7,592 nt of DNA. Origin: an uncultured Alphaproteobacteria bacterium (lineage in GTDB: Bacteria; Pseudomonadota; Alphaproteobacteria; Rickettsiales; UBA1997). Position numbers and translations under genes: made by a program. The DNA is taken from positions 1 through 7,592 of the forward strand of contig CAIUFU010000166.1 in assembly GCA_903898475.1 (NCBI GenBank), in the 5' to 3' direction. Positions 6,691 through 7,592 of the stretch are shown here, one piece after another. Below the pieces are notes generated by a model. The model saw nothing but the letters and a program-made list of their open reading frames with translations. It made no database searches and was not told where the DNA came from. How positions within the stretch are numbered: the first letter of the stretch is position 1; every line of letters begins with the position of its first letter.

Positions 6691-7461
6691 ATGCTCATTT
6701 TACTATCACCCGCAAAATCATTAAAATATGACGCGCCGCTTTCGTGCAAAAATTTCACGCTGCCGCATTTTGCCAAAGAAACCAAAAAACTCGCTTTAGA
6801 ACTCAAAAAATTTTCGGTTTCTGATCTAGAAAAATTGATGGGAATCAGCAAAAAATTGGCGGAGTTAAATTGCGAAAGATTCAAAAATTTTTCTGATAAA
6901 TTTAATTTTGAAAATTCCAAGCAAGCCTTACTAGCTTTTGACGGCGATGTTTTTAAGCCAATTGAAAAAGAAAAGTTCAGCGCTGCCGATTTTGAATTTG
7001 CGCAAAAAAATCTGCGCATTTTGTCAGGATTTTACGGGCTTTTGCGTCCGCTCGATTTGATGCAGCCTTACCGTTTAGAAATGGGAACTGATTTTAAAAA
7101 AACCGTTTTTGAGAAAGATTTGTCAGTGAAAAATCTTTACCAATTTTGGGGCGATAAAATCTCCAAGCAGCTTGATTTGGAAGGCTCTAAATACATTATC
7201 AATTTGGCTTCAGAAGAATATTTTTCAGCAGTAAACCCAGAAAAAATCTCTGCCAAAATCATCAACATCATCTTCAAAGAAAATAAAAACGGTGTTTACA
7301 AAATCATCGGCATCAACGCCAAGAAAGCGCGCGGGCTGATGACTAATTTTATCGTGAAGAATAAAATTTCTGATCCGAAAGAATTAAAAAATTTCAAAAT
7401 CGAAAAATATCATTTCGCCAAAGAAATGTCAGATGAGTTTAATTTTACCTTCATTAGATGA
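6691..7461 (+). CDS. yaaA: YaaA peroxide-stress protein (DUF328)
   Basis: This 256-residue cytosolic protein is the same length as other YaaA/DUF328 family members. Signature stretches are the N-terminal MLILLSPAKSLKYDAP (1-16), ALLAFDGDVF (79-88), and SGFYGLLRPLDLMQ (112-125) followed by PYRLEMGTDF (126-135). Further along are YQFWGD (150-155), INLASEEYFSAV (170-181) and KKARGLMTNFIV (211-222). In E. coli, yaaA is induced by peroxide through OxyR and limits free iron and DNA damage during H2O2 stress. The fold binds DNA in vitro, but the exact biochemical activity is unclear. The start is fixed by the conserved MLILLSPAK and lies 5 nt after the aas stop; no Shine-Dalgarno is evident, so coupling to aas translation is likely. 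No OxyR-like site was recognised nearby. The gene ends with TGA, the only TGA stop in the plus-strand cluster. Confidence 0.95.
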   Translation: MLILLSPAKSLKYDAPLSCKNFTLPHFAKETKKLALELKKFSVSDLEKLMGISKKLAELNCERFKNFSDKFNFENSKQALLAFDGDVFKPIEKEKFSAADFEFAQKNLRILSGFYGLLRPLDLMQPYRLEMGTDFKKTVFEKDLSVKNLYQFWGDKISKQLDLEGSKYIINLASEEYFSAVNPEKISAKIINIIFKENKNGVYKIIGINAKKARGLMTNFIVKNKISDPKELKNFKIEKYHFAKEMSDEFNFTFIR

Positions 7462-7489
7462 TTTGCGGTAATCTATCCTTTTGTATCTA

Positions 7490-7592
7490 ATCCACTCTCG
7501 GTGTCACCCCGTCTTCACTACTTAACTACCCAGAAAGGTCATAGGTCCCTGAGCAAAGCACGAAGTGCGTCGTCGAAGGGCCTGAAACTCGG
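7490..7592. repeat. GC-richer palindromic intergenic repeat-like element (partial)
   Basis: Base composition changes sharply after the yaaA stop; the last 52 nt are about 58% G+C by count, in AT-rich surroundings. It contains GGTGTCACC (7500-7508, 4-bp arms round a single T) and a composite hairpin at 7544-7582. In that hairpin CCCT (7547-7550) pairs with AGGG (7577-7580), GG (7544-7545) with CC (7581-7582), and an inner perfect stem GCAC-GAA-GTGC spans 7558-7568. The CCCTGAGC...GTCGAAGGG core resembles short palindromic repeats scattered between genes in many bacterial genomes, a resemblance I cannot verify here. ACTCGG at the edge (7587-7592) echoes ACTCTCGG at 7494-7501, so another unit may follow outside the window. 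No T run follows the hairpin, so a Rho-independent terminator is not supported. Confidence 0.5.

Noticed and set aside
6687..7019. Minus-strand 110-codon open frame opposite the start of yaaA
   Set aside because: It is the Ser/Phe/Asn-rich reverse complement of a Lys/Glu/Phe-rich gene, with no independent support.
7463..7489. TTGCGG...TATCTA as a promoter after yaaA
   Set aside because: The spacer is only 15 nt, matches to consensus are partial, and no downstream gene is visible.
7462..7590. Stop-codon readthrough (TGA as sense) extending yaaA by 43 codons
   Set aside because: YaaA is already full length at the TGA, Trp is encoded by TGG throughout, and the extension does not resemble the family. 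The open frame is mentioned only as a property of the repeat-like tail.
7544..7592. Rho-independent terminator or tRNA in the GC-rich tail
   Set aside because: No T run follows the hairpin, and no cloverleaf, T-loop or acceptor stem could be fitted.
1..7592. CRISPR array, insertion sequence, toxin-antitoxin or defence genes
   Set aside because: No regularly spaced direct repeats, transposase motifs or recognisable defence domains were seen on either strand.

Overview
The window reads as chromosomal DNA of a low-GC Gram-negative bacterium. An uncultured or host-associated alphaproteobacterium (Rickettsiales/Holosporales-like) is my best guess: the DNA is strongly AT-rich with poly-A/T tracts and AAA-rich lysine codons, Shine-Dalgarno sites are mostly poor, genes are tightly packed, and the beta-carbonic anhydrase sequence is of alphaproteobacterial style. 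This is inference from composition and family resemblance, not a phylogeny. The standard bacterial code fits, with TAA, TAG and TGA all used as stops and TGG as Trp.

Layout. (1) Positions 1-87 hold the last 28 codons of a plus-strand glycine-rich protein whose start lies outside the window. (2) On the minus strand, a beta-class carbonic anhydrase (1075-434) is followed after 5 nt by a PhnA/YjdM zinc-ribbon protein (428-84). The phnA-type stop codon overlaps the stop codon of the glycine-rich gene in a tail-to-tail arrangement, within a small AT-rich hairpin. (3) A 142-nt divergent intergenic region (1076-1217) separates this pair from five tightly packed plus-strand genes. These are an EamA/DMT-type transporter (1218-2117), the Na+/H+ antiporter NhaA (2144-3292), an LplT-like MFS transporter (3267-4562), a full-length Aas acyltransferase/acyl-ACP synthetase (4562-6685) and YaaA (6691-7461). 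Spacings are 26 nt, a 26-nt overlap, a 1-nt overlap (TAATG) and 5 nt, so they probably form one operon. (4) Positions 7462-7592 form a GC-richer non-genic tail with short palindromes, resembling a dispersed intergenic repeat that runs off the window edge.

How the genes could work together. LplT and Aas form a known functional pair in E. coli: lysophospholipid is flipped inward and re-acylated. NhaA handles sodium and alkaline-pH stress, and YaaA is linked in E. coli to peroxide stress and iron. The cluster may therefore be an envelope and ion-homeostasis operon, though its unity is inferred only from spacing. I see no defence system, mobile element or otherwise undescribed multi-gene system. 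The points most worth following up are the 3' repeat-like tail, the altered active-site motifs of the carbonic anhydrase, and the coupled lplT/aas junction.
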